From contig NZ_JAVFJK010000009.1 of NCBI RefSeq assembly GCF_030908215.1, positions 142,010 through 206,009 on the forward strand: a stretch of DNA of 64,000 nucleotides, read 5' to 3'. The translations under genes were made by a program, and so were the position numbers. Origin of the DNA: Sinomonas sp. ASV486 (GTDB taxonomy: Bacteria > Actinomycetota > Actinomycetes > Actinomycetales > Micrococcaceae). Of this stretch, positions 25,269 through 34,078 are shown piece after piece. The notes under the pieces are model-generated. The model did not search any database. It had not been told where the DNA came from and worked only from the letters and a program-made list of their open reading frames with translations. The stretch's first letter is position 1; every line of letters starts with the position of its first letter.

Positions 25269-26885
25269 ATGACCACCAACCACCCGGGCAGCACGCCTGA
25301 ACCCAGCGTCACCCTCGAGGGCTCCGAAAGGCAGGCCGCCCCCGGCATCGTCTCCGGGGAACCCGCGGATCCGTCGCAGCGGATCGAGGTCACCGTTGTA
25401 CTTCGCCGGAAGGCACCGTTCCCTGAGCACCCCACCGGGCATCTCAGTCGTGAAGCGCTCGCCGAGCACCACGGCGCCGCCGGCGAGGACCTCGAGCTCG
25501 CCACGGACACCTTCACGCGGCTCGGTGCCGAGGTCGTCGAGGCAGACGCGGCGTCCCGCCGCATCCGGCTGGGCGGCACCGTCGCGCAGCTCAGCGCGAT
25601 CTTCGGCACGACCCTCGAGAAGGTTACGAGCACCGGGCCCCACGGAGCGGCGGTCGAGCACCGCCACCGCACCGGCAGCCTGAGCGTCCCCGCCGCGCTC
25701 GATGGCATCGTCACCGCGGTGCTCGGCCTCGACGACCGGCCCCAAGCCCGCCCGCAGCTGAGGATGCTCCCCCTCGCGGCCGCGGGCACGAGCTACAACC
25801 CGAACGACCTCGGGCGGATCTACAGCTTCCCTCCCAACACTGACGGGGCCGGCCAGACCATTGCGATCCTCGAGCTCGGCGGCGGATTCGGGCAAGCCGA
25901 CCTCGATGCGTACTTCGGCGGCCTCGGCATCACTCCCACGCCCACGGTGACGGCGGTCGGCGTCGACGGCGCCACGAACCAGGCCGGGCAGGACCCTCAG
26001 GGGGCGGACGGCGAGGTGCTGCTCGACATCGAGGTGATCGGCGCGCTCGCCCCGAAGGCGACCATCCTCGTGTACTTCGCGCCGAACACCGACGCCGGGT
26101 TCCTCGACGCCCTCGCCACCGCATCCCATGCGACTCCCGCGCCGAGCGCGATCAGCATCAGCTGGGGCCAGAGCGAGGACTCGTGGACGGCTCAGGCCCG
26201 CAACGCGTTCGACCAGGCGCTCGCGGACGCCACCGCCCTCGGCGTCACCGTCACCGCCGCGGCCGGGGACCGCGGCAGCACCGATGGCGTCACTGATGGG
26301 CACGACCACGCGGACTTCCCCGCCTCGAGCCCCCACGCCCTCGCGTGCGGCGGGACGCGGCTCTCCGCCGACGCCGCCACGGGCGCGATCTCCTCGGAGA
26401 CGGTCTGGAACGACTCGCCTACCACCTCCGCGACCGGCGGCGGGTACAGCGACGTCTTCCCGACGCCGGCGTGGCAGAACTCCGTCGCGGGCCACGCTGC
26501 CAACGCGGCGCACCGCAAGCCAAAGCCCAAGCCGCCCACGCCTACGCCCACGCCGACCCCCACCACCCATGGTCGGGGCGTCCCCGACGTCAGCGGCGTG
26601 GCCGACCCGCAGACCGGGTACAACGTGCGCGTCGACGGGCAGGACATGGTGATCGGCGGCACGAGCGCGGTCGCACCCCTGTGGGCGGCCCTCATCGCGC
26701 GGCTCGCCCAAGCCTCCGGGAAGCGCTTCGGCCTCTTCCAGCCGGTGCTCTACGCGCAGCCGGGCAGCTTCCATGACATCACTGTCGGGAACAACGGCAC
26801 CTACCACGCCGGGCCCGGCTGGGATCCGTGCACGGGCCTCGGCTCCCCGAACGGGGCGGCGCTCCTGACCGCGCTGGGCGGCTGA
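25269..26885 (+). CDS. Peptidase S53 (sedolisin / kumamolisin type)
   Basis: A 538-residue serine-carboxyl peptidase with an N-terminal activation prodomain (about 35-170; VVLRRKAPFPEHPTGHLSREAL). The catalytic Ser-Glu-Asp residues are visible: E249 and D253 in GEVLLDIEV, and S466 in GGTSAVAPLWA. The oxyanion Asp is D334 in AAAGDRGS. The terminal Ca2+ site region is PGWDPCTGLG. A Lys-Pro-Thr-rich insert (AAHRKPKPKPPTPTPTPTPT) lies near 415-435, inside the catalytic domain. No signal peptide is visible, as with kumamolisin, so the export route is unclear. ATG 25269 follows GGAGGA. Confidence 0.9.
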   Translation: MTTNHPGSTPEPSVTLEGSERQAAPGIVSGEPADPSQRIEVTVVLRRKAPFPEHPTGHLSREALAEHHGAAGEDLELATDTFTRLGAEVVEADAASRRIRLGGTVAQLSAIFGTTLEKVTSTGPHGAAVEHRHRTGSLSVPAALDGIVTAVLGLDDRPQARPQLRMLPLAAAGTSYNPNDLGRIYSFPPNTDGAGQTIAILELGGGFGQADLDAYFGGLGITPTPTVTAVGVDGATNQAGQDPQGADGEVLLDIEVIGALAPKATILVYFAPNTDAGFLDALATASHATPAPSAISISWGQSEDSWTAQARNAFDQALADATALGVTVTAAAGDRGSTDGVTDGHDHADFPASSPHALACGGTRLSADAATGAISSETVWNDSPTTSATGGGYSDVFPTPAWQNSVAGHAANAAHRKPKPKPPTPTPTPTPTTHGRGVPDVSGVADPQTGYNVRVDGQDMVIGGTSAVAPLWAALIARLAQASGKRFGLFQPVLYAQPGSFHDITVGNNGTYHAGPGWDPCTGLGSPNGAALLTALGG

Positions 26886-26895
26886 GCTGACCTAC

Positions 26896-26938
26896 CGACG
26901 CCGGCGAGCCTCCCACGCGGGGCGGCTCGCCGGCGTCG
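26896..26938. terminator. 15-bp-stem hairpin terminator after sedolisin gene
   Basis: CGACGCCGGCGAGCC (26896-26910) pairs with GGCTCGCCGGCGTCG (26924-26938) across a 13-nt loop, 10 nt after the stop. It is followed by TTCGTGT. The converging (p)ppGpp synthetase gene ends at 27019, so it may work in both directions. Confidence 0.75.
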
Positions 26939-27018
26939 TTCGTGTCTGCACAATGCCTCGACCATGGCGTCTCGTTCGGCGGCCGCCCTTCGCCATTCCG
27001 CTGGCGCCCTGCTCGGGT

Positions 27019-28119
27019 TCAGGCGAGCCGGTAGCGCTCGATCTGCTTGAGCCTGCGCAGGAGGGAGTCGCGCCGCGGGTGGGACCCCGCGTCGGCCGGC
27101 TCGGCGGTGAGCTCGATGTGCTCGGGGCCGTACTGCCACAGGAGCAGGTCGTCGAGCAGGCGGTCAGGCCCGGGGGAGTAGCGGTGGTCGAGCGCCTTGC
27201 GGACCTCGGTGATGCGCTCGGCGTCGAGCAGCTCGACGAGCTGGCGCGTCTGGGTCAGCCCGTGGGCGGCGGCGAGTTCCGCGGCCCAGGCCCAGTCGTC
27301 GTCGATCTTGCGGTCCACGTGCGGCAGGAGCGTCAGCCACACATCGCGGATGCGATCGGGGGTGAGGGGCCCAGCGCCCTCGCCCGCCTCGTCCCAGAAG
27401 CCGCGCACCTTCTCGTAGCGGTCGTGCAGCTCGGCGAACTCCTTCTCGACAACCTCGAGCATGGCCGCCGTGGCCGTGAACTGGCGGTCGAACTGCGGGC
27501 TCCAGGCGCGCGGGTCCTGGCCCTTGAAGCGGATGTCGTGCTCGATCTCGCTCCACGCGTGCGCGAACACCGTGCGGATCTGGCACTCGAAGAAGTACGA
27601 GCCGTTGGCCGGGAGCTCAGGGTTGAACTCGGCCTGGTACGCGCGCACGGCGTCGTTCTGGAGGGTCCTCAGGATCAGGTGCCGGCTCGAGTACCCGTAC
27701 GTCCCGGACTCGATCGAGCCGATGGCCTTCTCCCGGTCGCCGCGGCAGTCGAAGATCTGCCGCTGCCGCTTGATGAGGTTGGCCACCGATGCGTTCTCGG
27801 CGGGGAGCTTGGTGATGACCCGGACGCCCACCATGTCGTTGAGGGTCCGGAAGGGGTCGGGGAACTTGAGGGTCGGCTCGCCGCCGGGCACCGCAGGGGG
27901 GTCGAGCCGAGAGATCTTCTCGCGGAACGACTCGACCGTCTTGGTGCGGCCCGTGATGAAGAGAGGATCGACCTCGGCGTCCCTGAACATCGCGATGAGC
28001 GTGCGGAGCACGTCCTGCGTGATGTTCTTCAGCTCGGGCCGCACGCGCTCGTACGTCGCGACGGAGGCGTCCACGATGGCGCGCTGCGCGGCGTCGAGGC
28101 GGTCGTAGTTGGAGACCAT
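27019..28119 (-). CDS. RelA/SpoT-domain (p)ppGpp synthetase, single-domain type
   Basis: A 366-residue protein containing a RelA/SpoT nucleotidyltransferase domain (about 50-230). Motifs are FITGRTKTVESFREKI, FRTLNDMVGVRVI, TYGYSSRHLIL and FECQIRTVFAHAWSEIEHDI, the last being the synthetase G-loop/EQIRT-type signature. HD hydrolase, TGS and ACT domains are all absent, as in small alarmone synthetases. About 130 extra C-terminal residues are mostly helical and Asp/Arg-rich. ATG 28119 is close behind GAGG. It would make (p)ppGpp from GTP/GDP and ATP; a hydrolase must act from elsewhere. Confidence 0.87.
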   Translation of the reverse strand: MVSNYDRLDAAQRAIVDASVATYERVRPELKNITQDVLRTLIAMFRDAEVDPLFITGRTKTVESFREKISRLDPPAVPGGEPTLKFPDPFRTLNDMVGVRVITKLPAENASVANLIKRQRQIFDCRGDREKAIGSIESGTYGYSSRHLILRTLQNDAVRAYQAEFNPELPANGSYFFECQIRTVFAHAWSEIEHDIRFKGQDPRAWSPQFDRQFTATAAMLEVVEKEFAELHDRYEKVRGFWDEAGEGAGPLTPDRIRDVWLTLLPHVDRKIDDDWAWAAELAAAHGLTQTRQLVELLDAERITEVRKALDHRYSPGPDRLLDDLLLWQYGPEHIELTAEPADAGSHPRRDSLLRRLKQIERYRLA

Positions 28120-28187
28120 GAGCCTCACGGTAGCAACCGTCACCAATACCAGTCCGCCCGCATGACGTGGCGTGATGCGCTGGGCGC

Positions 28188-28215
28188 ACGACGGCGGGTG
28201 CGCACCCGCCGTCGT
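28188..28215. terminator. Dispersed palindrome copy 4
   Basis: ACGACGGCGGGT (28188-28199) and ACCCGCCGTCGT (28204-28215), loop GCGC. Unlike the other copies it lies in a divergent spacer, 68 nt upstream of the (p)ppGpp synthetase start and 86 nt before the DUF4389 start. A pure terminator role is therefore doubtful at this locus. Confidence 0.6.
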
Positions 28216-28300
28216 GCCCCGGCCTTTAGCCCCTAGCCGCCAGCGGCTGGGCGCGCCAGAGTGGATGCGGCACAGGACATGCACTACGGGGGAATCAGTC

Positions 28301-29776
28301 ATGAGCGCCCAGCCATCTCCGACCAATGCCTTCCCGGATTCCGCCGCGCGCGGCGGCGCCATGAAGCCGGGTCATTGGGTCCTACTCGTCCTCGGAGTGC
28401 TGCTGGCGGCCCTCGGGGTTGGGCTCGTCGCCGGCGGCGCGGTTCTGCTGAGCGGTGACGCCGCGCAGCGGGATGGGCAGTACCTGCAGTCCCAGCGGGA
28501 GCGTCTGCGGACCACGGGCTACGCGATGCTCTCCCGCACCGTCGCCATCGATCTCGGGAGCGCCGCGAGCCAAGCCGCCCCCGGGATGCCGCGCCTCGGG
28601 GACCTCGCCAGCGTGCGGATCTCGGCGGCATCTGCCGTGCCGGGCCAGCAGGTGTTCGTCGGTATTGCGGACGCCTCCACGGTCGCTGACTACCTCCGCG
28701 GCGTCCCGTCTGCCTCGCTGGGCGACGTCGCGTGGTCGCCGGCCGGGGTGCGTCCGCCCGCCGCTTCAGGGCAGGCTGATCGTGGCGAGCTGGCGGCATC
28801 CGCGGGCGACAGAACCCCAGGGGCGCCGAAGGACCAGAACTTCTGGGTGGCATCAGCCTCGGGCCCGGGAACCCAGGCGCTGACCTTCGACCTGCGGGAG
28901 GGCAACTGGGCCCTCGTGGTCATGAACGTGGACGCCACCCGGCCCCTCTGGACTGACCTGCAAGTGGGTGTCCGTTCCCGGCTCGTCGGACCGATTGGCA
29001 CCGGCCTCCTGGTCAGCGGCCTGATCGGGATGGTCATCGGGGTTCCGCTCCTCCTGTTCGGGGCCGCCGGTCTCGGACGGGACATCGGGCTGCCGACCAC
29101 TCAGGCCCAGGCCCGCGCCGTCTACCCCGTCCGTTTCAGCGGGTTCCTCGATCCGAAGATCTCGCGCGGGCTGTGGATCATCAAATGGCTGCTGGTCATC
29201 CCGCACGGGATCGTTCTGGCCGTCCTGTGGTTCGCGCTCTTCGTGACCACGATCGCGGCGGGCTTCGCCATCGTGGTGACGGGCCGCTACCCGCGCCCGC
29301 TGTTCTCCTTCAGCGTTGGAGTCCTGCGGTGGACGTGGCGCGTTGGCTTCTACGCGTACGCGGCCCTCGGGACGGACCGTTACCCGCCGTTCTCGCTGGC
29401 CTCGGCGGACTATCCCGCGGACCTCGACGTGGACTACCCGGAGCGGCTGTCCCGCGGGCTCGTGCTCGTCAAGTCGTGGCTCCTGGCCCTCCCACAGCTG
29501 ATGATCGTGGCTGTCCTGACGGGTGGTGTGGGTACTCAGACCGCCAGCGGGGGCGCCGGTCCGTCCCTCTTGGGGCTCCTCGTGTTCTTCGCGGCGGTGA
29601 TCGTCCTCTTCACCGGCCGGTACGCCCCGCAGCTGTTCGGGCTCGTGGTGGGCATCGATCGCTGGCTCTTCCGGGTCTGGGCCTATGTGCTCCTCATGAG
29701 GGACGAGTACCCACCGCTCCGTCTCGACCAGGGCCCACTCGATCCTGGCCTCGGTGACCGGCCCCTGGTCGAGTAG
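28301..29776 (+). CDS. DUF4389 membrane protein
   Basis: A 491-residue membrane protein. After a soluble start and TM1 (VLLVLGVLLAALGVGLVAGG, residues about 26-45), an extracytoplasmic domain of about 180 residues leads to TM2. Two DUF4389 repeats follow: YPVRFSGFLDPKISRGLWIIKW with GRYPRPLFSFSVGVLRWTWRV, then YPERLSRGLVLVKSWLLALPQ with GRYAPQLFGLVVGIDRWLFRV. Each repeat has two hydrophobic hairpins and ends in a YPP/YPPF motif. ATG 28301 follows GGGGGAA. The family has no established function; the extra N-terminal domain suggests sensing or binding at the outer face. Confidence 0.82.
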   Translation: MSAQPSPTNAFPDSAARGGAMKPGHWVLLVLGVLLAALGVGLVAGGAVLLSGDAAQRDGQYLQSQRERLRTTGYAMLSRTVAIDLGSAASQAAPGMPRLGDLASVRISAASAVPGQQVFVGIADASTVADYLRGVPSASLGDVAWSPAGVRPPAASGQADRGELAASAGDRTPGAPKDQNFWVASASGPGTQALTFDLREGNWALVVMNVDATRPLWTDLQVGVRSRLVGPIGTGLLVSGLIGMVIGVPLLLFGAAGLGRDIGLPTTQAQARAVYPVRFSGFLDPKISRGLWIIKWLLVIPHGIVLAVLWFALFVTTIAAGFAIVVTGRYPRPLFSFSVGVLRWTWRVGFYAYAALGTDRYPPFSLASADYPADLDVDYPERLSRGLVLVKSWLLALPQLMIVAVLTGGVGTQTASGGAGPSLLGLLVFFAAVIVLFTGRYAPQLFGLVVGIDRWLFRVWAYVLLMRDEYPPLRLDQGPLDPGLGDRPLVE

Positions 29777-29833
29777 GCCCACCGCACCAGCGCCGGAGTC
29801 CCAGGGCACTCACGCCGATCAGCGCCAGACCGG

Positions 29834-29870
29834 CGATCACCGGCGTGCCGCGCGGGCACGCCGGTGATCG
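29834..29870. terminator. 16-bp-stem bidirectional terminator
   Basis: CGATCACCGGCGTGCC (29834-29849), loop GCGCG, GGCACGCCGGTGATCG (29855-29870). It is centred between the convergent DUF4389 and sugar-porter genes. Confidence 0.78.
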
Positions 29871-29914
29871 GCGGTCAGTCTGAGCGGGATCGGACACGAG
29901 GCCCGGCCGGACGC

Positions 29915-31363
29915 CTACTTCCTGTGCACGAGGTAGATCGCGCCGGTGGTGACGTCCTCCTCGAGGGCCTCGAGGGTCCGTCCGCGGCTCTCCGGCACCT
30001 GGGTGATGACGAAGACCAGCGCGAGGGCGCCGACCACGGCGAAGAGGAAGAACGTCCCGGTGATTCCCATGGCCGCGACCATCGAGGGGAAGTAGAGCGA
30101 GAGGAATCCGTTGACCACCCACAGGGCGAACACAGCGACGCCGATGCCGAATCCTCGCATATGCAGGGGGAAGATCTCCGAGAGGTAGACCCAGACGGCA
30201 ACGTTGAGGAAGGTCTGCATCGAGCCGACGAAGGCCACCACGAGGAAGAGGATCACGAAGGGGCGGGCCGGGTTGCCGACAGGGAGTGCCATCGAGGCGA
30301 TGCCGATGAGCACATGGCAGGCCGTGGTCAGCGAGAGGCCGATGATGAAGGTCTTGCGGCGGTCGAGGCGGTCCATCATCTTCAGCGCGATGATGCCGCC
30401 GACGACGGCGATCACACCGGGAGCGATGTTGGCGATGAGCGCACCGTCCTTGCTGAAGCCCGACTCCGTCAGGACGGTCTGGCCGTAGTACATGATCGAG
30501 TTGATGCCGGTCAGCTGCTGCGCCACGCCGAGGCCGATGGCGACGAGGACGATGCGGAAGAGGTTCTTGTTCGAGAAGATGGCGCGCCAGCCGATCTGGT
30601 GGCTCTGCCGCTCTTCCTTGGCGACCAGCTCGACGTCGGCGAGCTCCGCTGCCGCCCGGTCGCCGGTCCGGACGGTCCGCAGCACCGCAAGGGCTTCGTC
30701 ATGGCGGCCCTTCTCCACGAGCCAGCGGGGAGACTCGGGCATCCGCAGCATGCCGAAGAACAGCGCCAGGGCGGGAAGTGCGCAGATCGCGAACATGATG
30801 CGCCAGACGCCGCCGACGCCTCCGAACGCGTTGCCGATCACGGCGTTGATAACGAAGGCGGCCAGCTGGCCGATGACAATCGCGAGCTCGTTGCGGCCTG
30901 CGAGCGAACCGCGGATCTCGAAGGGCGCGAGCTCTGCGAGGAAGACCGGCACCACGGTCGAGGCGCCGCCCACGGCGAGGCCGAGGAGGATGCGGCCCAG
31001 GACGAGGACTTCGAAGTTCGGGGTGAACACGACCGCGACCGTGCCGGCGAAGAACAGCACGGCGAGCATGATGATCGTCCTGCGGCGCCCCAACGTGTCG
31101 GAGAGGCGCCCGCCGAAGATCGCACCGAGCGCGGCCGCGAAGACGAGCGACGAGGTGACGATGCCTTCCGTGATCGGGGTCAGTCCGAGCTCTGTGGACA
31201 TAGGGTTCAGCGCGCCGTTGATCACGCCCGTGTCGTAGCCGAACAGCAGGCCGCCGAACGTTGCGACGAGGGCGACGAGGCCGAGTCGCTTCGAGTGGGG
31301 GCCGGAGGTCAGCGGCGGGAGCGCGCGCTGGGCGGAACTATGGGATGTCTGAGTGGCGGACAT
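29915..31363 (-). CDS. Sugar porter MFS transporter
   Basis: A 482-residue sugar porter of the XylE/IolT type with 12 membrane segments. Family marks are [17 protein letters not shown] in TM1, [55 protein letters not shown] in TM7 (sugar-binding QQLTGIN), [13 protein letters not shown], and the C-terminal [17 protein letters not shown] 31363 has AAAGGAGT 5 nt upstream. It is divergent from a LacI regulator with a PfkB sugar kinase downstream of that regulator, suggesting uptake of a hexose, pentose or inositol-like sugar under that repressor. Confidence 0.92.
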   Translation of the reverse strand: MSATQTSHSSAQRALPPLTSGPHSKRLGLVALVATFGGLLFGYDTGVINGALNPMSTELGLTPITEGIVTSSLVFAAALGAIFGGRLSDTLGRRRTIIMLAVLFFAGTVAVVFTPNFEVLVLGRILLGLAVGGASTVVPVFLAELAPFEIRGSLAGRNELAIVIGQLAAFVINAVIGNAFGGVGGVWRIMFAICALPALALFFGMLRMPESPRWLVEKGRHDEALAVLRTVRTGDRAAAELADVELVAKEERQSHQIGWRAIFSNKNLFRIVLVAIGLGVAQQLTGINSIMYYGQTVLTESGFSKDGALIANIAPGVIAVVGGIIALKMMDRLDRRKTFIIGLSLTTACHVLIGIASMALPVGNPARPFVILFLVVAFVGSMQTFLNVAVWVYLSEIFPLHMRGFGIGVAVFALWVVNGFLSLYFPSMVAAMGITGTFFLFAVVGALALVFVITQVPESRGRTLEALEEDVTTGAIYLVHRK

Positions 31364-31450
31364 CGGGGACTCCTTTGTCGGGGGATCTGCGGACCGTGAT
31401 CCGCGTCTCACTCAAGCCTAACGCGCGAAAGGGTTGTATGTAAGGTCATA

Positions 31451-31475
31451 TGGACAACTTCCCAAAATTGGTCCA
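31451..31475. promoter_or_regulatory. Imperfect palindrome, candidate LacI operator
   Basis: TGGACAACTT and AAATTGGTCCA form an imperfect dyad (TGGAC outer arms, 25 bp overall) in the divergent spacer between the sugar porter and LacI genes. A second GTTGT/ACAAC dyad overlaps its left edge. It is well placed for control of both promoters, but the central match is weak. Confidence 0.4.
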
Positions 31476-31520
31476 TTCGCGGGCGGTGGCCGGATTGACG
31501 GCAGTGGCAGGATTGACGCT

Positions 31521-32537
31521 GTGCCACCGCTGCCGCCGTCCGGATCGCCGCGCCCCGCCACCCAGGCCGACGTCGCTCGGGAGGTCGGCGTGTCCCGGAC
31601 CCTCGTCTCGTTCGCGTTCCGCAACGCCCCCGGCGTGAGCGAGGTGACCCGGCAGGCCATCTTCGAGGCCGCGAGACGCCTCGGCTACCGACCCAACTCC
31701 GTCGCCGCGGACCTCGCGCGCAAGCGCGCCTCCGCCATCGGCCTGTACCTGCTCGACCTCCACAACGAGGTCTACGCGGACATCTTCACGGGGGTCCGCG
31801 AGGCGCTCGCCGGGTCAGGCTCGCGCGTGATCCTCGCCGCCGGACGGGCGGGCAGCGAGCCCGACGAGGAGGTGGGCCCGCTCGTCGAGGCGAGGGCCGG
31901 CGTCGTGATCGCGGCGACCCTCACGAGCCCGGACGCGCACGTGCTCGAGTTGGCGGGCATGGTCCCGATCGTCAGCGTCGCGCGGCGGATCGAGGGCATG
32001 GACAGCGTCTACTCGGACGACGCCGCGGGCGCCCGCGCGGCAGTGGAGCACCTGCTCGGCCTCGGGCACGCCCGGATCGTGCATCTCGCCGGCCCCGGCG
32101 TGGACGGCAATCTCGAGCGCCGGATCGCCTATGAGTCGGCGATGCACGACGCCGGGCTCTCGCCCCGCGTGGTCGCGGCGCCGTCGCATTCGTTCGAGTC
32201 GGGGGAGGCCACGGCGGCCGGCTTCCTCGCGGCCTCGGACCGCCCCACGGCCGTGTTCGCGCACAACGACCAGCTCGCCCTCGGGGTGCGCGAGGCCGCC
32301 CTTGCCCTCGGGCTCACGATTCCCGGCGACCTCTCGGTGGTGGGCTACGACGACTCCCGGGGGGCACGGCTCCGCGGGATCGACCTCACCTCCGTGGACC
32401 TGCACGCCCACCAACTCGGCGCGGCCGCCGGCGCCGCGGCACTGGCGCGGCTCCGGTTCCCGAGCGAGCCCGCTGTGGACGAGTGCAGCGCGCCGCGGCT
32501 GGTGGTGCGCGCATCGACCGCGCCGCCCCATGACTAG
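31521..32537 (+). CDS. LacI-family transcriptional regulator
   Basis: About 338 residues from GTG 31521, which has AGGA 8 nt upstream; the frame is open to 31434 but that extension crosses the operator-like region. The HTH is TQADVAREVGVSRTLVSFAF near residue 15, followed by the hinge RLGYRPNSVAADLARKRAS. The effector domain has GLYLLDLHNEVYADIF, DSVYSDDAAGARAAVEHL, AVFAHNDQLALGV and VVGYDDSRGARL. It is divergent from the sugar porter and 48 nt ahead of a PfkB kinase, so it likely controls sugar uptake and phosphorylation. Confidence 0.88.
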   Translation: MPPLPPSGSPRPATQADVAREVGVSRTLVSFAFRNAPGVSEVTRQAIFEAARRLGYRPNSVAADLARKRASAIGLYLLDLHNEVYADIFTGVREALAGSGSRVILAAGRAGSEPDEEVGPLVEARAGVVIAATLTSPDAHVLELAGMVPIVSVARRIEGMDSVYSDDAAGARAAVEHLLGLGHARIVHLAGPGVDGNLERRIAYESAMHDAGLSPRVVAAPSHSFESGEATAAGFLAASDRPTAVFAHNDQLALGVREAALALGLTIPGDLSVVGYDDSRGARLRGIDLTSVDLHAHQLGAAAGAAALARLRFPSEPAVDECSAPRLVVRASTAPPHD

Positions 32538-32572
32538 GGTCGAGGGGCGTATGACGGCGCATCCCTGACTGC

Positions 32573-32578
32573 TACCGT
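32573..32578 (+). promoter_or_regulatory. TACCGT -10-like box for a leaderless kinase start
   Basis: TACCGT ends 7 nt before ATG 32586, the same arrangement as at 10887 and 44472. It favours the ATG at 32586 over the GTG at 32577. Confidence 0.45.
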
Positions 32579-32585
32579 GAGTGGC

Positions 32586-33554
32586 ATGCTGACAGTCATC
32601 GGCGAGGCGCTCATCGACGTGGTACGCCGCCCCACGGGCACTGAGTCACACCCCGGCGGGAGCCCGCTCAACGTGGCCGTCGGCCTGGCCCGGCTTGACC
32701 ATCCCGTGCAGTTCATCGGCCGCTACGGCGACGACGCTTACGGGCGCCTGCTCACGGACCACCTCCACGGCTCCAACGTGCTCGTCCCGCTCCCGCCCGA
32801 CGAGGCCCCGACCTCGGTGGCGAGCGCTGAGCTGGACCACCACGGTGCCGCGACCTACCATTTCGACCTCGACTGGCACCTGCCAGACCTCCGAGGCCGG
32901 CTCGAGACGCTCCTCAGCGCGACGACCCTCGTCCACACGGGCTCGATCGCAGCGGTCCTCGAGCCGGGCGCGGACCAGGTCCTGCACGCCATCGAACACG
33001 CGCGTCCGCGCGCAACCATCGGCTTCGACCCGAACTGCCGGCCCACGATCACGACCGATCCTGAGGTGGTCCGCATCAGGGTGGAGCGCTTTGTGGCGCT
33101 CTCCGACGTGGTGAAGGCATCGGACGAGGACCTCGCGTGGCTGTACCCCGGGATCGACCCGCTCGAGTCGGCGCGCCGCTGGCTCACCCTGGGCGGCTCG
33201 GACGGGCCGGCGTTCGTCGTCGTGACCCGCGGGGCCGAGGGCCCGTGGGGCGTGTGCCGCGACGGCGAGGTGGCCATCCCGGCGCCGTCGGTGAAGGTCG
33301 CAGACACCGTGGGTGCCGGGGACTCGTTCATGGCCGCGCTGCTCTCCGCGGTCGTGGACCGGGAGCTCGACGGCGCCCAGCGGCGTCCGGAGCTGCGGCG
33401 ACTCGACGTCCGCGAACTCGCCCGCATCCTCGACTTCGCCGCCCGTGCGGCAGCGGTGACCGTTTCGCGCCCGGGCGCGAATCCGCCGTCGCGCGCCGAG
33501 ATCCGCACGAGAGGTGCACAGAGCGAAGGTGCACAGGACGGAGGCACACCGTGA
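32586..33554 (+). CDS. PfkB-family carbohydrate kinase (fructokinase-like)
   Basis: A 322-residue ribokinase/fructokinase-fold kinase. The N-terminal signature is GEALIDVV and PGGSPLNVAVGLARLDHPVQ; the C-terminal ATP/anion-hole signature is ADTVGAGDSFMAALL with the catalytic Asp. ATG 32586 is preferred as a leaderless start. It would phosphorylate a sugar, plausibly fructose, at C1/C6. Its stop overlaps the GTG of the PEBP gene by 4 nt, so the two are translationally coupled. The last 25 residues (RTRGAQSEGAQDGG) are low complexity and probably disordered. Confidence 0.86.
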   Translation: MLTVIGEALIDVVRRPTGTESHPGGSPLNVAVGLARLDHPVQFIGRYGDDAYGRLLTDHLHGSNVLVPLPPDEAPTSVASAELDHHGAATYHFDLDWHLPDLRGRLETLLSATTLVHTGSIAAVLEPGADQVLHAIEHARPRATIGFDPNCRPTITTDPEVVRIRVERFVALSDVVKASDEDLAWLYPGIDPLESARRWLTLGGSDGPAFVVVTRGAEGPWGVCRDGEVAIPAPSVKVADTVGAGDSFMAALLSAVVDRELDGAQRRPELRRLDVRELARILDFAARAAAVTVSRPGANPPSRAEIRTRGAQSEGAQDGGTP

Positions 33555-34078
33555 CCCGCGCCGGCTTCAAGCTGACCAGCCAGGACCTCGTGGCGGGCGG
33601 CGTGCTGCCCCAGCCGCAGGTGAGCGCCTACTTCGGGCTCGACGGGCAGGACCTCTCGCCGCAGCTCTCCTGGAGCGGCGCGCCCGAGGGGACGCACAGC
33701 TTCGCCGTGACTGTCATGGACCCGGACGCGCCGCGCGCCGGTGGCTTCTGCCACTGGGCCGTGGTCAACATCCCCGCCGCCGTGGACGAGCTGCCCGAAG
33801 GCGCCGGCGGGGCGCCGGACGGCATGGGCCCCTCGGACTCGGAGGCCGGCCTGCCGAGCGGCTCCCTCGAGCTGGTGAACGACGCCGGCTACAACGGATT
33901 CGTGGGCGCCGCACCCCCGCGCGGGTCGGGACCGCATCGGTACGTCGTCACGGTGCATGCGCTCTCCGCTGACGTCATCCCCGGAACCCCGCGCACCATG
34001 GGCTCGCGCGCACTGAGGGACATCGCCGCCCACGAGTTGGCGACGGCGAGCCTCACCTGCACGTTCGAGGTCCGCTGA
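33551..34078 (+). CDS. YbhB/YbcL family Raf-kinase-inhibitor-like (PEBP) protein
   Basis: A 175-residue PEBP-family protein. GTG 33551 has GGAGG 6 nt upstream and overlaps the kinase stop. Ligand-pocket motifs are LSPQLSWSGAPEGT, VTVMDPDAPRAGGFCHWAVVNIP (DPDAP and the CHW strand) and GPHRYVVTVHAL. Bacterial members are cytoplasmic or periplasmic with unclear roles; no signal peptide is seen. It directly abuts the HAD gene (stop TGA, then ATG). Confidence 0.88.
   Translation: MTRAGFKLTSQDLVAGGVLPQPQVSAYFGLDGQDLSPQLSWSGAPEGTHSFAVTVMDPDAPRAGGFCHWAVVNIPAAVDELPEGAGGAPDGMGPSDSEAGLPSGSLELVNDAGYNGFVGAAPPRGSGPHRYVVTVHALSADVIPGTPRTMGSRALRDIAAHELATASLTCTFEVR

Noticed and set aside
31491..31520. Short direct repeat GGATTGACG (two copies) before the LacI start as an operator
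   Set aside because: The copies are 18 bp apart, not symmetric, and lie inside the likely ribosome-binding region. A LacI dimer would need a dyad; the imperfect one at 31451 is a better candidate.
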